This document shows positions 21,420 to 31,560 of a stretch of DNA of 64,000 nucleotides, one piece after another. Within the stretch, counting starts at the first letter, position 1. Every line of letters begins with the position of its first letter. The stretch is from Acanthococcus lagerstroemiae (taxonomy: Eukaryota; Arthropoda; Insecta; Hemiptera; Eriococcidae), in assembly GCA_031841125.1 (NCBI GenBank), contig CM063113.1:21349312-21413311 (forward strand), written 5' to 3'. The translations under genes and the position numbers were made by a program. The notes beneath the pieces were generated by a model. It did no database searches. It saw only the letters and a program-made list of their open reading frames with translations, and had not been told where the DNA came from.

Positions 21420-24400
21420 CTCCCCCCGGGATGAACCTTGGGGTTCATTGAGACCAGATAAGGGTAACCGGACGAGGGAACGGATGTCCCGCGGAAGGCT
21501 GCTGGCGCTCGTGCGCACGGTGGCAGTTCGAACCTGATCGTTTCTGTCGGGAAAGACTTCTTCAACGATGGCCATTGGCCAGGTGTTCGGCGCTGACGCG
21601 TCCTTTAGCAGCACTATCTGCCCCGGTTGGATGTTTGGAGCCGCTTCCGTCCACTTCTCCTTCCTCTGGAGCATGTTCAGATAGTCGGCGCGCCAGCTTT
21701 TCCAGAAGGCTTTAATGACCGTGCGCAATAAAATATATCGCTTCATCAGCGACAACCTCGGTTCTTCGGGCTCAGGCACGATATTGGAAGAAGAGCCGAT
21801 TAAAAAATGACTCGGCGTCAAAACGAAATTACTAGAATTCAGCGTGGACCGTCTGTAGCACAGTGGGCGCGAATTCAGAATTGCGACGACCCGGGCAAAC
21901 AACGTGGCGTACTCTTCGAAATTTAGAGCCGTTGTTCCGATGACACGCACCAAGTGAAACTTGGCCGCCTTCACGGCAGCTTCCCAAATACCGCCTCGGT
22001 GCGGCGCTCGAGGGGGGTTAAAGATCCAACGGATTTTTTTTTGTCCGGCGAAAGCTTGGAGATGGTCATCAGCCAAATCTAGATGACGGCTGGCACCGAC
22101 AAAATTTGTGCCGCGGTCGGAATACAAAACTGCTGGTAGTCCACGGATACTCGTAAAACGGTGTAAGGACAATAAAAATGCGGTAGTCGAAAGTTCGGAT
22201 ACAGCTTCAATATGTACGGCTCGGGTAGCCATACAGACAAAAATACACGCGTACAATTTATTAAATTTGACGGATCGGTGTCCAGTGCACTTCATGTTGA
22301 ATGGACCGCAGAAATCAAGACCGGTGTGAGCAAATGGGCGGGATGGAGTAACGCGCGCCGCTGGGAGCTGACCCAAAATTTGCTTATAGGTTTCAGCGCG
22401 ATAACGAGCGCACACCACACAAGCTTTAATAACGGATTTGACAAGGTTTGTGAGGCCTCCACAAACCCAAAACTCAGCTTGAACGAAGGGGATAATGAAC
22501 GATTTTCCAGCGTGGAAGTATTCGGTATGTAAATGACGGACATAGAGCAACATAAAATGGCTGTTACGCGGAATTATTATAGGGTGCTTCATTGAAAACG
22601 AGAACTCAGCATTTTGAATACGGCCGCTGACGCGCAAAATACCACCGGTGTCGATGAACGGATCAAGACTACGTAGAGGACTCTTGACTGGAACCGGCTT
22701 CCCCTCGCGTAAGCGCGCAATTTCGGCGGAAAAGAAGTTTCCCTGTAAAATACGAATGGCTGCAATGCGTGCACTAATAAAGCAATCGGTTAAGGAAGTG
22801 GAATACTTAACTTTTTGCGACCGAGTCATCTTCCACTTGCGCACGAACTGTATGACTCGGCCGATCACTGCAATAAGGTGTTTATAATTGGAAAATCTAT
22901 TGATCAGCGGACTGGACTCTGCGTTGACTGTAGCAACTCCCAGGCAGATTTGCGCATCATTTTGGACTGAACTACGCAGCTCGAGAGAAGTTTCGGCACC
23001 ACTAGGCTTAGCTACTGAACTGATAAAATCAACATTAGATAAAAAAGTAGGGCCGTGAAACCAAAGATTAGATTTCACCAGGAGAGAGGCGGAAATCCCG
23101 CGGGTGGCCAGATCAGCCGGATTTTGGCCAGTCCGAACGTGTGACCAGTGTTGAAATGGAAATTTGGCAGAAACTTTCTGAACACGGTTCTTCACAAATA
23201 CGTTCCACGGAGCATCAGGTTTAGCCAACCAGGCTAAAACCACTTCGGAATCGGAGAAAAGATAGACGTTTGAATGTTCGATCTTCAAAATTGGCATGAC
23301 ACGCTCAGCGAGCTCAAAGAGTAACAAGGCACCCAGCAACTCCAATCGAGGGATGGTGAGCGACTTCACTGGCGCCAACCGGGTTTTGGCGCAAATAAAT
23401 TGGACGGTAACAGAACGATCCTCGTTGATGCAGCGTAAATAAACAACGGCACAGTAGGCTCTTTCAGATGAGTCGCAGAAGCCTATCAATTGGCGCAAGG
23501 TTGGCTTAGCCGAACTATATGGGCGAGATATGCGCAAATCCATCAATCTTGGTAATTCAGCTAGATAAAGTTGAGCGTCGGAATGAAGCTGCGCGGAGAT
23601 GAAGTTGTCCCAGTTGATTTCTTCTCTCCATACACGTTGGATGAAAAGTTTACCTCGGATAGTAAACGGCGAAGCAATACCGAGGGGGTCAAAGACCTTG
23701 GCTACCTCGGACAGCAATTGCCGCTTGGTTATGGAGTCCGCATCAACAAGATGAGACTTGAACGCTCGAATACCTAGCTCGTCAGATTTAGGATCCCAAA
23801 TTAATCCTAAAATACTAATTGCTGACGTGTCGCCGAACACGTACGGTGTATTCCTTTCGATTAAGTCGGGTGGTATATTGGAAAGTACATCCTCGGAATT
23901 CGACTGGTACTTGCGAAGATTGAAGCCTGCCTGTTTTAACTCTTTATGAATTACCTTTTGGATCGTGATCGCTTCTTCAGTAGTGGTTGCACCCGTAATC
24001 AAATCGTCCATGTAGAAGTGATTTCTAATCACATCGGCTGCAGAACCATTTGTCCTCTGGACGCAATCGGCTATCTCTCGGAGACACCTCGTAGCGATAA
24101 ATGATGCGGGTGCTGTCCCATAGGTTAGGGTATTCAACTGGTACTCGGTAATAATTGATGCTGGCGACGATCTCCAGATGATTTTTTGGTATTTTCGGTC
24201 ACTGGGATGAACTAACACGCACCTATACATTCGTGAAATATCTGCCGTGAAGACAATCGGGTAGGTGCGAAAGCGCAACAATGCATCGGACAATTCGGGC
24301 TGAATCTGGGGGCCAACTGCTAAAACATCATTCAGCGAGTGACCTGAAGACGTTTTAAAGGATGCATTAAAGACAACGCGCAATTTTGTAGTCGAACTAT

Positions 24401-26681
24401 TTGGACGTAACACTGCGTGATGCGGAATGAAATAACCATTGTTACTGGGTTCAACTTTGGACATATGACTGAGCTCCTCGTACTCGGTCATAAATTCAAC
24501 GTATGCACGGCGAACATCTACTTGAGACCTGGCTTCGGAGCGTAAGAACAATGACATTGCGCTAGCGCGGTTAGTTGCTAGCGCTGTAGGTGACGATTTA
24601 AACGGTAACCGCACAACAAATTGGCCATTGGTTGCGCGTGTAGTATTCTCCGCAAAGTGACGTTCACAAAAGTCGGAGTCTTCAGTGGTACATTTGGTAG
24701 GTAAAATGCTTTCTGTCTCCCAGAATCGGGTGAGTTGATCCTCGACGTTAACAGCGGCCAAACAGCAAACTTGTGGTTCAGTAGCTGCAGGGGGTACCTC
24801 TGCGCGCGGAAAGACTCCATTCAGAGTCCACCCAAACTGGGTGCGACGGAGGGTGAGCAAATCGATTGTGGTGCTTTCGTTAATAATACACCTTTCAACA
24901 TATTCCGCACCTAACAATATGTCGATGCGGGGAATAGTCGGATGTTGGCAATAAAAAGCTGAATCGGCGAGTTGAAATTCGCGAACTTTGCGCAAATTAT
25001 CATTCCATTCCAAGGAATTAATGGAATACGGGATCGCTGCAGCGGGAATAACATCGGCAACGATTTGGATCTCGAATTCGTTAATGCGAGAGTAGAGATT
25101 TACAGCGCATGAACGGGGCGCTGCGATGTTTTGGAAGCCAATTCCACGAACTGGTTGACTTCCGGTGTTTTTAAATGTTGGAAGGCGCAGGCGCTTAACG
25201 AAGGCGTCTGAAATTAAAGTTGCTTGGGAACAGTTGTCCAACAAAATTCGAGCGGTCCCGACAATTTTGCCACATGTAAACCGAACGGTTGCGGACGGAA
25301 GCACCACAAACTTCTTAACGGATGGCTGCTGTGGGACTGAGACGTTGGAAGTAAATTTGGCAGGCGATGAATCAGAAGATTCAGGTGCTGGGACTGACGA
25401 AAATATCGTTGGTGTCGCCGGTTGCGACTGTAGGGATGAGCTGTCTGGCGCAGCTTTTGGAATATGGAGCAAAGAATGATGCTTCAGTTGGCAAATTTTA
25501 CACAACTTATAGGATGGACATGCATTGCTAGTATGCGCCTTGGAGAAGCAATTCGTACACATTCGGTTCGCGCGAATTACCTGTAGTCGACTAGATGGCG
25601 ACTTGGATTGGAATGATGGACACTCAATGAGCAGATGTTGCTCTTTGCACACAACACAAGCTGCTTTTGAAGCTAAAAACGTTTTCTTCGGGTCAGCAGG
25701 CTTGAGAGACACTTGTTTTGGTTGAGTGGAACTCGGCTGTTCCTCGAACTTCCTTGCCTCAACATTGTTGGCACGAGTCTCACAAAATTTGATTAAATTG
25801 GAAAATTTGATGTAAGCGGAATTATCGGTAATGTTGTTGTCGAAATCGGCACGGGTTTTCGGGTCTAGTTTAGTATAGACGACATAAGCTAGAATCGATG
25901 ACCAATGGTCAGTTTTTTCGCCGCAGGCGCGAAGTCCGCGAACTGCAATGTCGATGCGATCGAGTAGCGCACGAAGACCGGAATCGGATTTGATCTTTTC
26001 AACGGCAAAAAGATCGGTGAAATGGGTGTGGATAATTACCCGCTTGTTGTCGTACTTAGCAAGTACGCGACTCCAAGCTTCCTTGTATCCATCGTCGGAC
26101 ACGCTGATATTGGATAGGGTGAGAGCTGCATCGGCGACAAGACTCTCTTTCAAGTAATGCATTTTCCTAACTGATGGAATGGTGTCTTCGTTATGAACGA
26201 GGTTTTCAAACATGGCTTTGAAATCGAGAAATTTACGGACATCTCCATTAAACGTTGGAACGTTGATTTTCGGGAGTTTGGCGGATCCGGGCGAAGCTGA
26301 GGCAGAAAAATCGGAAACGGAAGAGTTAAGCGAATCCCGCTTAACTTGACCCTCAAGCTTACGACGGGCAACGGAGCATAAACCAATGGCGCGGTTTATG
26401 TTTGAAAATTGGAAATCGCGATCCTTGAAGATGTCTTCCTCTTTGGCAGCGTCGTCGGCGACAGCGTCCATCCATTTGGAATACATCTCGGAAAATTTAG
26501 CCTTATTTTCAAGGAGCGATTGACGGAGGACTTCTAACATCTCGACGGTCTCGATAGTCGGAGTTGATTTGGCCAAACGGTTGACCTCCTCGACATCGCG
26601 GTTATAGTCGCGCTTCAGGATCCGGCGGGTCCTTTCCACTGCGACTAGAACTGATTTGGACGCCGCTTCTTCGGTAGCCAT
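21414..26681 (-). CDS. BEL/Pao gag-pol polyprotein
   Basis: A single frame of about 1,755 residues from the ATG at 26681; a GTG three codons upstream is in frame but less likely as start. Order of domains: a gag region of the DUF1759 type (about residues 1-335); Cys/His knuckles CVVCKEQHLLIEC near 342, CTNCFSKAHTSNAC near 374 and CKICQLKHHSLLH; an aspartic protease near 480 with LLDNCSQ; a reverse transcriptase with FYMDDLITG near 890; RNase H with GFCDSSERAYCAVV; an H-H-C-C integrase zinc region with HLHTEYFH and CVVCARYRA; and an integrase core with GLDFCGPF, YSDRGTNFVGA and GGIWEAAVK near 1455-1565. The D-to-E spacing is 44 residues, in the usual range. A DUF5641-type C-terminus follows. 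The stop TGA is formed by the first bases of the 3' LTR. No frameshift is needed between gag and pol. Confidence 0.96.
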   Translation of the reverse strand: MATEEAASKSVLVAVERTRRILKRDYNRDVEEVNRLAKSTPTIETVEMLEVLRQSLLENKAKFSEMYSKWMDAVADDAAKEEDIFKDRDFQFSNINRAIGLCSVARRKLEGQVKRDSLNSSVSDFSASASPGSAKLPKINVPTFNGDVRKFLDFKAMFENLVHNEDTIPSVRKMHYLKESLVADAALTLSNISVSDDGYKEAWSRVLAKYDNKRVIIHTHFTDLFAVEKIKSDSGLRALLDRIDIAVRGLRACGEKTDHWSSILAYVVYTKLDPKTRADFDNNITDNSAYIKFSNLIKFCETRANNVEARKFEEQPSSTQPKQVSLKPADPKKTFLASKAACVVCKEQHLLIECPSFQSKSPSSRLQVIRANRMCTNCFSKAHTSNACPSYKLCKICQLKHHSLLHIPKAAPDSSSLQSQPATPTIFSSVPAPESSDSSPAKFTSNVSVPQQPSVKKFVVLPSATVRFTCGKIVGTARILLDNCSQATLISDAFVKRLRLPTFKNTGSQPVRGIGFQNIAAPRSCAVNLYSRINEFEIQIVADVIPAAAIPYSINSLEWNDNLRKVREFQLADSAFYCQHPTIPRIDILLGAEYVERCIINESTTIDLLTLRRTQFGWTLNGVFPRAEVPPAATEPQVCCLAAVNVEDQLTRFWETESILPTKCTTEDSDFCERHFAENTTRATNGQFVVRLPFKSSPTALATNRASAMSLFLRSEARSQVDVRRAYVEFMTEYEELSHMSKVEPSNNGYFIPHHAVLRPNSSTTKLRVVFNASFKTSSGHSLNDVLAVGPQIQPELSDALLRFRTYPIVFTADISRMYRCVLVHPSDRKYQKIIWRSSPASIITEYQLNTLTYGTAPASFIATRCLREIADCVQRTNGSAADVIRNHFYMDDLITGATTTEEAITIQKVIHKELKQAGFNLRKYQSNSEDVLSNIPPDLIERNTPYVFGDTSAISILGLIWDPKSDELGIRAFKSHLVDADSITKRQLLSEVAKVFDPLGIASPFTIRGKLFIQRVWREEINWDNFISAQLHSDAQLYLAELPRLMDLRISRPYSSAKPTLRQLIGFCDSSERAYCAVVYLRCINEDRSVTVQFICAKTRLAPVKSLTIPRLELLGALLLFELAERVMPILKIEHSNVYLFSDSEVVLAWLAKPDAPWNVFVKNRVQKVSAKFPFQHWSHVRTGQNPADLATRGISASLLVKSNLWFHGPTFLSNVDFISSVAKPSGAETSLELRSSVQNDAQICLGVATVNAESSPLINRFSNYKHLIAVIGRVIQFVRKWKMTRSQKVKYSTSLTDCFISARIAAIRILQGNFFSAEIARLREGKPVPVKSPLRSLDPFIDTGGILRVSGRIQNAEFSFSMKHPIIIPRNSHFMLLYVRHLHTEYFHAGKSFIIPFVQAEFWVCGGLTNLVKSVIKACVVCARYRAETYKQILGQLPAARVTPSRPFAHTGLDFCGPFNMKCTGHRSVKFNKLYACIFVCMATRAVHIEAVSELSTTAFLLSLHRFTSIRGLPAVLYSDRGTNFVGASRHLDLADDHLQAFAGQKKIRWIFNPPRAPHRGGIWEAAVKAAKFHLVRVIGTTALNFEEYATLFARVVAILNSRPLCYRRSTLNSSNFVLTPSHFLIGSSSNIVPEPEEPRLSLMKRYILLRTVIKAFWKSWRADYLNMLQRKEKWTEAAPNIQPGQIVLLKDASAPNTWPMAIVEEVFPDRNDQVRTATVRTSASSLPRDIRSLVRLPLSGLNEPQGSSRGEC
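21420..21427 (-). promoter_or_regulatory. Polypurine tract of the BEL/Pao element
   Basis: In element orientation GGGGGGAG immediately precedes the 3' LTR, the expected site for plus-strand priming. It lies within the last codons of the polyprotein. Confidence 0.8.
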
Positions 26682-26920
26682 TATTGACACGAACAGGGTC
26701 CGGTCTGGCGATTACTGACTACGTGTCGGCATTAACAAGAACCGCATTTGCAAATTTGCGAACAAGAACACCGAAACAATTAACGTTAACGGAATTTATC
26801 GCACTATCATTCAGAAATGTCGGAAAGCATGGTGCATGAACACTTGGTTTGAAAACTTCAAACGGTTAAAATAAAAACGCTTTTCACTTTAATACTTTCG
26901 GATGCCTGGTTAAAAAGGAC

Positions 26921-26938
26921 ACCCGGCGCGGAGGACCA
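26921..26938 (-). promoter_or_regulatory. Primer-binding site of the BEL/Pao element
   Basis: In element orientation the 18 nt after the 5' LTR, with one spacer base, are TGGTCCTCCGCGCCGGGT. This starts with the TGG that pairs with a tRNA CCA end. The complement would be a tRNA 3' end with discriminator A; the tRNA identity was not determined. Confidence 0.75.
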
Positions 26939-26939
26939 T

Positions 26940-27116
26940 TGTTTGCGGTAAAAAAGAGGAAAGCATGAAGTGAAGTAACAGCGAATATATTTTCTCAACT
27001 TAACTGCACAAAATCGGTATAAATACTACATACATAACTGCACGGTAATGAACAAACGTGATCGATAATACCCGGCGGGAAGGAGAGAACCTTATCAGTC
27101 AGTTCATGTTTCAACA
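26940..27116 (-). repeat. 5' LTR of the BEL/Pao element
   Basis: A 177-bp LTR, identical as read to the 3' copy. It precedes the primer-binding site and a leader of about 250 bp before the polyprotein ATG. Confidence 0.97.
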
Positions 27117-27190
27117 ATCATCACGAAACGTTAACACTGATCCAGACTGTGATTCTTGTGATCCGTCGAATCAAAAAATAAGCAAAATAA

Positions 27191-27720
27191 CAGTAAAATC
27201 TCTGTATAACGAATCCGAAGGGACTCCGAAAAAAATTCGTTAAAATTCGTTTTATAATTTTTTTTTTTTTTTCTAAACAGAGTACACAGCGTAGATAATT
27301 TTTGTATGGCTACTGTATTATGGTGTAATGTACTCTAATACATACGCTATTTATAATCCATCTCTAGCGGAGCAGAGCTTCTCAAGAAAATGAGCCTTTT
27401 CTTGGATGAGGGGCCCTAATACAGGCTTGTTCTGGTCCCTTATCAACAGCACCTATTGAAGGACTGCTTCGTCGACATCACCGTACTTCGCGTTCTCAAT
27501 TTTTCGGTCGCGATTATTATTTCTGAAAATTTCAACATTTTCTAAAACCGAATCCCGATTCTTTATTACCGTCGATACCGAATTCGCAGCCAAACCGAAT
27601 TTTGCCGCAATATCTTTTGTTCGAGCACCACTGTCCACATCGTTTAAAATTGACAAGTTCTCGGACACACTTATAATTTTTGGCTTCGATATTTTCATAC
27701 TCTCCGGTTGACAAATCGAC
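27191..27720 (-). pseudogene. pogo/Tigger transposase DNA-binding region remnant
   Basis: The minus strand encodes a CENP-B/Tigger-type helix-turn-helix start, with KIISVSENLSILNDVDSG and DIAAKFGLAANSVSTVIKNR. A second HTH region follows: DVDEAVLQ, then a stop where the family usually has Trp, then LIRDQNKPVLGPLIQEKA. The DDE catalytic domain is absent. At 27191 the plus strand begins CAGTAAAATCTCTGTATAAC, a Tigger-like terminus corresponding to the element's 3' end. The opposite terminus was not found. This is an internally deleted, dead copy, lying immediately next to the BEL/Pao insertion. Confidence 0.7.
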
Positions 27721-27791
27721 CATAAACTGAATGACTAATAAAAGCGAATACCTATGGTCTCTCGTACAATATGATCAAGATGTTCACTATC

Positions 27792-27887
27792 GAGAGTAGT
27801 TCATAAAAAGTGTGATACAAGCACACATTTTTTTTTTCGAAGAAAAAAAAAGTGTGAATGTGTCACACTTTTTGTACTACTTCTCTC
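27792..27887. repeat. 96-bp imperfect hairpin
   Basis: The left arm starts GAGAGTAGTTCATAAAAAGT and pairs, with a few mismatches and a small bulge, with the right arm ending TTTTTGTACTACTTCTCTC. Internal T-rich and A-rich runs close the loop around TTCGAA. It could be a fold-back element or the end of a MITE. No target duplication was resolved. Confidence 0.75.
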
Positions 27888-27940
27888 ATCTTTTTACTCT
27901 AAATAACGCTTTTTCAGCATGCTCAATAAACCTCAACAAA

Positions 27941-27970
27941 CTCAAAATCGATTTAAGAATCGATTTTGAG
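27941..27970. repeat. 30-bp perfect palindrome at a LINE 3' end
   Basis: CTCAAAATCGATT, a 4-nt loop TAAG, then AATCGATTTTGAG. It overlaps the last readable codons of the RTE-type ORF2 on the minus strand. Confidence 0.9.
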
Positions 27971-28061
27971 GTTCTTTTTGGAATTCATCTCTCCAGCGAG
28001 TTATTGGTCTGCCTACTCCTCTTTCGAAACCGTATGGGGGGGGGGGGGTCCAACCCTCCAA

Positions 28062-30760
28062 TTACCTCTCCCATCTCCCATCTTGTCTTGAAATGTGCCC
28101 CCCATATCTCCATTTTGCCCTTTTAACTTCCGCACCAATGTCTTTTAGCCCAGTTTTTGCCCTGATTGTTGATATCCCCACTTTGTCTTTCTTTTTAATA
28201 TTCAGCATACTGCGCTCCATTGCTCTTTGTGTAGTATTTAGCTTGCTTACATTAGTTTTTGTCAGCGCCCAGGTCTGTGCTCCATATGTTAGGACCGGCT
28301 GGACGCAACTGTGCCAGACTTCCGTCTTGGTCTGTATTGGAAGTTTGCCCTTGTAGACACTTTTCTGATTCCAGTACTTACTCCATCCATTTTTTATCCT
28401 AGCTGAAATTTCCTTTTCTCTGGCATTTCGAAATGACAAGATATGCCCTAGGTACTTTACTTCATCTACCCACTCAATGTTTTCGCCTAGTAATGATACT
28501 TGAGTTTTTTGTGCATTTGATAATAATTGGGTTTTGTCCATGTTTACACTTAGCCCAGCGTCTTTACATACATTGATAAACTCCTTTACATTTTTTAGTA
28601 GTTCATCCATGTCTTTTGCAATTAGCACCACGTCGTCCGCGAATCTCAGGTTATTCAGGTACTCCCCTTCGATTTTGATTCCCCTCTCCTCCCAATCTAA
28701 TTGGCGCATCGCTTCCTCCAGAACGCAGTTAAACAGATTGGGTGACAGTGGGTCCCCCTGTCTGACTCCTCTTTCTATTCTAAAATTTTCCCCGCGTTTG
28801 TCTAGCTTTACATATGCTGTGGCACCATCATAGAGATTTTTAATTACATTTATTTCTTTTTGCCCAACCCCTTGTGCCTTTAATGCCTTCCACAGATATC
28901 CATGGTTTATCGAGTCGAACGCTTTTGAGAAATCAATAAAAAGAAGAAAAATTTCAAAATTATACTCGTTAGCTTTTTCAATTAGTTGTTTTAAGATGAA
29001 AATTTGGTCTATTGTGGAAAAGTTTTTTCTAAACCCGGCTTGCTCTCGTGGTTGGTATTGGTCAAGTTGTGGGTACAGCCTGTCTTTCAGAACATTCATG
29101 AATATTTTTCCCAAATTGGATGTAAGGCTGATAGGCCTGTAATTTTTGATTTCATCTTTGTTTCCTTTTTTGTATCGCAGAATAATTTCTGTCTCCCTCC
29201 ATTGGGTAGGGGTTACTTCCTCTTCCAAAATCCTATTGAAAAGTTTAGTTAATACAGGAATCAGTTCTTCCGCGAAAGGTTTGAGGGACCCACTGCTAAT
29301 CCCATCCGGACCCGTTGCTTTGTCTACCTTAACCGAGTGAATTGCTTTCTTCACTTCTACTTGAAGTATGTATGGGGTATCCATAGTGTTACTGACTTTT
29401 TCTTCCTCGACCTTTGCTTCCTCTTTCTCCCTCTTCTCGTATAATTCCCTGAAAAATTCAGTTGCAATGTTTACGATATTTTCCCGGATAGTAACTTTCT
29501 CTCCTTTTGAGTTGCGCATGCTGGGGATGAGTTTTTTACTTGTGAATAGAGTTTTGTTTATTTTTCTTATTGATTTGCTTTCGGCCAATATGCTTTTGAT
29601 CAACTCGCTGTCGTAGTTTCTCACATCCTTTCTTATTTCCGTCTTTATTTTTTTCCTGAAAAAAAGTAGCTCGAGTCTTTCCCTCGCTGTTATCCTCTCC
29701 TTATTCTCTAATTTGTCTCTTTTGCCAATAAGAATCTTTGTTTCTCTCGATAACTTGTCGTCTGTCCGCGTTTTGGGTCTGGGTTCCCCATACTTGTCGA
29801 CCGTTTTTTGAATTGAGTCCACTATTCTCTCGTATACTTCTTGTAATGAGTCCTTTGACCATTTCGCGCTCACTTTTTCCATCTGCTCTTTTATTTCGTT
29901 TCTCGCTTCTTGCAAAATGTGTACAGGGATAATTTTGTTCTCCATGGGAATGGATTTCCGTTTGTTAAACCTTGGCCTTTTAGGAATTTTTATACTGGCT
30001 CTGCAGAGCCTATGGTCCGAACTAAAACGGAAGCCGGGCAACACTGTTACGTTCTCCACCACTGACATGTCGCTGACTAAAATGTGGTCTATTTCATTTT
30101 TGTATTTTCCCCCGGGAGATTTCCAAGTCCATTTTAACTTTTCTTTTTTCTTAAAAAGGTATTTGCGATTTTTAAATTGTTTCTCATACAGAACTCCACC
30201 AGTTTTTCCCCGTTATAATTTTGAGTCCCCAAGCCGAATTTTCCCATGTTTACTGTCTCCTGGTTTCTTGCTCCCACAATTGAGTTCCAGTCCCCCATTA
30301 TGAAATTATAGTATTCTTTTTCGTTGTTCATGATTTCATCCAAGTCTTCATAGAATTTGTTAAGTTCCTCTTTGTCAGATCCCAAAATTGGAGCGTATAC
30401 AGCTATCACCAGAATTTTTGTATTTTCATCTATTTTTAATTTTAAGAAGCATATTCTTTCTGATACTCCTTTGATCACTTCGACGTTTGGCATCAACCTT
30501 TCTTTGATATAAAGACCCACTCCCCGATATCCTTTGGTTTGGCCCATGTGGTAGAAGACATACCCGGGTTTCTTGACCAGTAGCGATTCCCCCATTTTTC
30601 TTACTTCTGAAACTCCCCATATATCCCATTTGATTTTCCCAATTTTTTGCTCAAATTCGTACATTCTCTCGCTACTAGCAAGACCTCTACAATTGTATAG
30701 TATGCCAAGTTCAGTTTTGTTCCCTCGAGATTGTTGTTTATGATTTTTCCAAAGTAGTCG
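28062..30760 (-). pseudogene. RTE-type LINE ORF2: endonuclease and reverse transcriptase, frameshifted
   Basis: The endonuclease half (30134-30760) reads GILYNCRGL, VSEVRKMG, a GVGLYIKERL block, VYAPILG and GDWNSIVG. The rest, beginning WTWKSPGGKYKNEIDHIL, continues in another frame, with the shift near 30150 in the tract AAGAAAAAAGAAAAG. The reverse transcriptase follows with ATGPDGI, NYRPISLTSN, FIDFSKAFDSINH, GVRQGDPLSPNLFN and the catalytic FADDVV box, then YGAQTWALTK. After a run of 13 G at 28036-28048 the last conserved block (GVGRPITRWRDEF) lies in another frame. Both shifts sit in homopolymers, so sequencing error is possible as well as real decay. No RNase H is apparent. Confidence 0.88.
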
Positions 30761-30957
30761 CCAGAATTATTGCTTCTCTGTTTGCTTTGTCCAAATTTAG
30801 AATTTTTGTTTTTGTTTTTATTTCCATTTTTGCCCCTTCCGAATAGCTTTGTCTGTGTGGGGGTATTGCAGCTAGCCTCTCCCGCAGTTGCTGCTAACTG
30901 TATTGGGAGAGGTGGTGTTGAGTCCCGTATCCCCTCTCCAGTCGCGACACTTACATG

Positions 30958-31560
30958 TTATTTGGTGCTTTGGTGACCCGGCGTACCGTCCGGTATCTCA
31001 TGTTGTCCATTGGTTTTGTTCTTCCCGGTCCTGCTATACTGGTCGAGTGTTGTCTGCAACTGGTTCGTGTTGGTCAGTGAGTTTCTTCGCGGATTGTTTC
31101 CACCAATATTAGGCAGGGGTTGGAATTTCTTATTTATATTAAGTGGTTGTTGCGAGTCCTGGGGACTGCGATCGTTCACAGTTCGTTTCACCGCAGAGTT
31201 AGCTTTGTTTGGCCCGTTGGGTGTTGGCTGCACATATGGTACACAAGGTGTATCTATGTTTGGCTTGCCTCGAAATTCATTGAGGTCTCCGCTGGTTCTG
31301 ATTTTCTTAGCCTTTTCTCCTTCCAATCTTCTCACAAAGACGTCGCCATTGCGGGTCCAGACAAACTGGATTTTTCCTTCTTTCCTCAAAGTTTTTGCTT
31401 CGTTCAGTAGAATTTTCGATGATGTCAGTAGGTGTTCTCCAACATATATTGGTGAGCCTTGAATGGACAGCCGGCTGCGTTTGGCTTTTTTAATTAGTTC
31501 CGCTTTTGTCTCAATTTTCAAAAACTTGACAATAATTTCCGGTGCCCCCTTTTTGCTAGG
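30958..31560 (-). pseudogene. RTE-type LINE ORF1 C-terminal part
   Basis: About 200 codons without an ATG at the upstream end; the first in-frame near-start is TTG. The protein resembles the C-terminal region of LINE ORF1 proteins with a baculovirus-FP-like fold. It has EIIVKFLKIETKAELIKKAK, then IYVGEHLLTSSKILLNEAK and QFVWTRNGDVFVRR. A hydrophilic, Pro/Asn/Gln-rich tail follows. It ends before the endonuclease ORF. The 5' half is missing, consistent with truncation on insertion. Confidence 0.65.

Larger units (their letters stand above)
21243..27116 (-). mobile_element. Complete BEL/Pao LTR retrotransposon, apparently intact
   Basis: Both LTRs (21243-21419 and 26940-27116) are 177 bp and read as identical, with TG...CA ends. 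Both outer flanks show the 5-bp duplication ATCAT (21238-21242 and 27117-27121), typical of BEL/Pao integration. A primer-binding site, a polypurine tract and one uninterrupted gag-pol frame are present. The identical LTRs point to a very recent insertion. The element is 5,874 bp, on the compact side for BEL/Pao. No env-like frame follows the polyprotein. Confidence 0.97.

Noticed and set aside
26682..26690. GTG start of the BEL/Pao polyprotein upstream of the ATG
   Set aside because: The ATG at 26681 is in frame three codons later and is the normal eukaryotic start.
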